A DNA stretch of 6,710 nucleotides from Deltaproteobacteria bacterium (GTDB taxonomy: Bacteria; Desulfobacterota; Binatia; UBA9968; CAXXLF01). Position 1 is the first letter of the stretch. Each line of letters begins with the position of its first letter. The position numbers and the translations under genes are program-made. Below are positions 4,546 to 6,710 of this stretch, one piece after another. The notes beneath the pieces are model-generated. The model was given only the letters and a program-made list of their open reading frames with translations, made no database searches and was not told the origin of the DNA. Where the stretch lies: NCBI GenBank assembly GCA_022571535.1, contig JACZXR010000137.1, positions 1-6,710 of the forward strand, in the 5' to 3' direction.

Positions 4546-6710
4546 TTACCTTTTCTTCGTTCTCAAAGCGGCCTGGGCTGCGGCAAGCTTGGCGATAGGA
4601 ACGCGATAGGGCGAGCAGCTCACATAGTCCAGGCCGATTTCATGGCAGAAACTGATAGACTTGGGATCCCCCCCATGCTCACCGCAGATTCCGAGCTCCA
4701 AGTTCTTTCGCACCCTACGTCCTTTTTCTATCGCAACTCGCATTAGAGCACCGACTCCCTCTCGATCAATGCTGACGAACGGGTCTTCGGAGAAAATTCC
4801 CCGAGCCACATAGCTGGGGAGAAATTTTCCGGCGTCATCCCTGGACAGGCCGAGACAGGTCTGAGTCAGATCATTGGTCCCGAAAGAAAAAAAGTCAGCC
4901 TCCTGAGCAATCTGGTCAGCCACCAGGCAAGCGCGTGGTAGCTCAATCATGGTTCCGATCAGGTAGCGCACCTTGACACCGTAGGCCTGCATGGTCTCCC
5001 GGGCAACTCGTTGAACGATCTCCCTTTGTGCAAGGAACTCTTCCCGGCTCCCCACTAACGGGATCATGACCTCAGGAAAGGGATTCTCCCCCTCCTTTCG
5101 CAGCTCGCAGGCAGCCTGGAAGATTGCCCGGGCCTGCATCTCTGTGATCTCAGGAAATGAGATGCCCAGGCGACAACCCCTATGACCGAGCATCGGATTG
5201 AACTCATGAAGGGACTCCACTTTTTCCTTGAGCGTCTCAGCCGAAACCGACATTTTGCGTGCTAGCTCTATAATGTCTTGTTTAGTCTTCGGCAGGAACT
5301 CGTGGAGCGGTGGGTCCAAGGTCCGAATGGTTACCGGCAGCTTGCCCATAACCTTCAGGATGCCTTTAAAATCTCCCTTTTGAATCGGAAGGAGCTTGTC
5401 CAAGGCTCTGCGCCGACCCGCTTCGTCTTCCGCAAGAATCATCTCCCGAACGTGGTCCGGACGGTCGCCCGCAAAGAACATGTGTTCCGTGCGACACAGC
5501 CCGATCCCCTCGGCACCAAAGGCCATGGTGAGCCGTGCCTGGTCGGGAAGGTCTGCGTTTGTCCTGACACCTATCCTGCGTGTCTCGTCCGCCCATTTCA
5601 TCAGTTTGGTGAATTGTTGGTAAACCCGAGACTGTTTCGGATCTATGGTCCGGTCAATCAAAACCTGAAGGACTTCAGAGGGAAGGGTTTTAATCTCACC
5701 TCGGATTATCTCTCCTGTACTCCCATCAAGCGAAACCCAATCTTCCTCATGTAGCACTATGTCTTTGATCCTCATCTCATGAGCAGCATAGTTGACATTC
5801 AAGGCTTCACAGCCAACCACGCAAACCTTGCCCATCTGCCGCGCTACCAGGGCCGCGTGTGAGGTCATCCCCCCTCGAGCTGTGAGGATTCCATCAGCTG
5901 CCTCGATGCCACGGATGTCTTCCGGGCTCGTCTCAATCCGGCAAAGGATCACCCTCTCCCCTTGCCTCTTTCGCGCCTCTGCATCTTCCGCATGGAAGAC
6001 GAGTCGACCAGTGGCTGCTCCCGGCCCAGCAGGCAAGCCCTTTCCCAGGACTCGTCCCTCCTTGCCAGCCAGCTGCTTGGCTTCGTGGTCGAAGATGGGA
6101 CGCAAAAGCTGGTTTAGATGATCCGGCTCAATCCGCAGTAGTGCCTCTTTTTTTGAAATAATACGTTCTCCAACCATATCCACTGCGATTCGAATAGCCG
6201 CAAAGCCGGTCCGCTTCCCTGTACGGGTCTGAAGCACCCAAAGCTTGCCATCCTCGATGGTGAATTCGATGTCCTGCATCTCCTGATAGCGCTTTTCCAG
6301 ATTTTTATAGAGGCGCTCTAACTCCCTGTATTGCCTCGGCATGACATCTCTTAGCTCAGTGATACGGCGTGGCGTCCGGATTCCCGCCACCACATCCTCA
6401 CCTTGGGCGTTTACCAAAAATTCGCCATACAAGCGTTTTTCCCCAGTGGCGGGATCACGCGTGAAGGCTACACCAGTGGCACAGTTCTCCCCCAAATTTC
6501 CAAACACCATGGACTGAACGCTCACCGCAGTACCCCAGGCATCTGGGATATGATAAAACTCACGATAGGCAATGGCGCGCTCGTTGTTCCATGAGCTAAA
6601 TACGGCCCCGATAGCACCCCAGAGCTGTTCGACGGGGTCTTCAGGGAAATCACTTCCCAGTCTCGTTTTGATCTCTGCCTTATATTCTGCCACGAGCCCC
6701 TCGAGGTCCT
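4546..6710 (-). CDS. ppdK: Pyruvate, phosphate dikinase, 5' end outside window
   Basis: PPDK interconverts pyruvate + ATP + Pi and phosphoenolpyruvate + AMP + PPi in the cytosol, serving gluconeogenesis or PPi-linked glycolysis. About 720 codons are visible. The reading frame stays open to the right edge, so the GTG at 6693 is internal; roughly 160-190 N-terminal residues should be missing. Counting from that GTG: the rest of the ATP-grasp domain (1 to about 190, with FTRDPATGEKRLYGEF at 77-92), the swivelling phosphohistidine domain with GGMTSHAALVA (catalytic His 279, bases 5857-5859), and the TIM-barrel PEP/pyruvate domain with RTEHMFF (401-407), GTNDLTQT (605-612) and CGEHGGDP (catalytic Cys 670, bases 4684-4686). 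The end SCSPYRVPIAKLAAAQAAL is typical of the family. PEP synthase and PTS enzyme I share the fold but fit the motifs less well. The Thr two residues before the catalytic His is present, as required by PPDK-regulatory-protein control in systems that have it. No terminator is evident after the TAA stop. Confidence 0.96.
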   Translation of the reverse strand, partial: DLEGLVAEYKAEIKTRLGSDFPEDPVEQLWGAIGAVFSSWNNERAIAYREFYHIPDAWGTAVSVQSMVFGNLGENCATGVAFTRDPATGEKRLYGEFLVNAQGEDVVAGIRTPRRITELRDVMPRQYRELERLYKNLEKRYQEMQDIEFTIEDGKLWVLQTRTGKRTGFAAIRIAVDMVGERIISKKEALLRIEPDHLNQLLRPIFDHEAKQLAGKEGRVLGKGLPAGPGAATGRLVFHAEDAEARKRQGERVILCRIETSPEDIRGIEAADGILTARGGMTSHAALVARQMGKVCVVGCEALNVNYAAHEMRIKDIVLHEEDWVSLDGSTGEIIRGEIKTLPSEVLQVLIDRTIDPKQSRVYQQFTKLMKWADETRRIGVRTNADLPDQARLTMAFGAEGIGLCRTEHMFFAGDRPDHVREMILAEDEAGRRRALDKLLPIQKGDFKGILKVMGKLPVTIRTLDPPLHEFLPKTKQDIIELARKMSVSAETLKEKVESLHEFNPMLGHRGCRLGISFPEITEMQARAIFQAACELRKEGENPFPEVMIPLVGSREEFLAQREIVQRVARETMQAYGVKVRYLIGTMIELPRACLVADQIAQEADFFSFGTNDLTQTCLGLSRDDAGKFLPSYVARGIFSEDPFVSIDREGVGALMRVAIEKGRRVRKNLELGICGEHGGDPKSISFCHEIGLDYVSCSPYRVPIAKLAAAQAALRTKKR

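Noticed and set aside
5278..5754. Plus-strand open frame of 158 codons opposite ppdK
   Set aside because: It is antisense to conserved PPDK coding sequence, shows no motif or ribosome site, and is explained by codon bias of the opposite strand.
4546..6710. Truncated or degenerate PPDK starting at 6693
   Set aside because: The frame is open through 6710 and DLEGL precedes the GTG in frame, so the short start reflects only the window edge. Catalytic His and Cys motifs are intact.

Overview
The window looks like ordinary chromosome from an environmental diderm bacterium of moderate GC, just over 50% by eye. A type IVa pilus assembly operon with a PilS-like sensor suggests Desulfobacterota, Nitrospirota, NC10/Methylomirabilota or a similar lineage. 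The sequence alone does not decide between them. All four supported genes lie on the minus strand, so they are transcribed from right to left.

Right side (4546 to the right edge): most of a pyruvate, phosphate dikinase gene (ppdK), with its 5' end beyond the window. A 101-bp gap follows. It holds a near-consensus sigma-70 promoter (TTGACA, 17-bp spacer, GATAAT) and a Shine-Dalgarno sequence that select an ATG for pilB. Middle (1326-4444): pilB, the pilus extension ATPase, then pilC, the inner-membrane platform protein. Left side (1 to 1324): a gene that starts one base after the pilC stop and runs off the left edge. It encodes a six-helix PilS-type membrane sensor and a PAS domain fused directly to a sigma-54 activator AAA+ domain.

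Two things stand out. First, the sensor/activator looks like PilS without its histidine kinase joined to PilR without its receiver domain. That would be a membrane-bound, phosphorelay-free one-component activator in the place usually held by the pilS-pilR pair. Second, the 173-bp pilB-pilC gap carries a compact palindromic element of 102 bp. It has 10-bp perfect terminal inverted repeats, is flanked by a 6-bp direct repeat (GTTTAC), and contains several hairpins with GTAA at the apex. Removing 70 internal bases would leave a perfect 16-bp stem with a GTAA loop, which suggests a nested or composite REP/MITE-like insertion. The element lies where many pil operons carry pilT, and no pilT is present here.

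Working model (inference): the promoter at about 4469-4497 drives pilB, pilC and the sensor/activator as one transcript. PilB and PilC form the pilus assembly motor and platform. The sensor/activator probably controls sigma-54-dependent pilin or related genes elsewhere. ppdK is a metabolic neighbour with no evident functional link.
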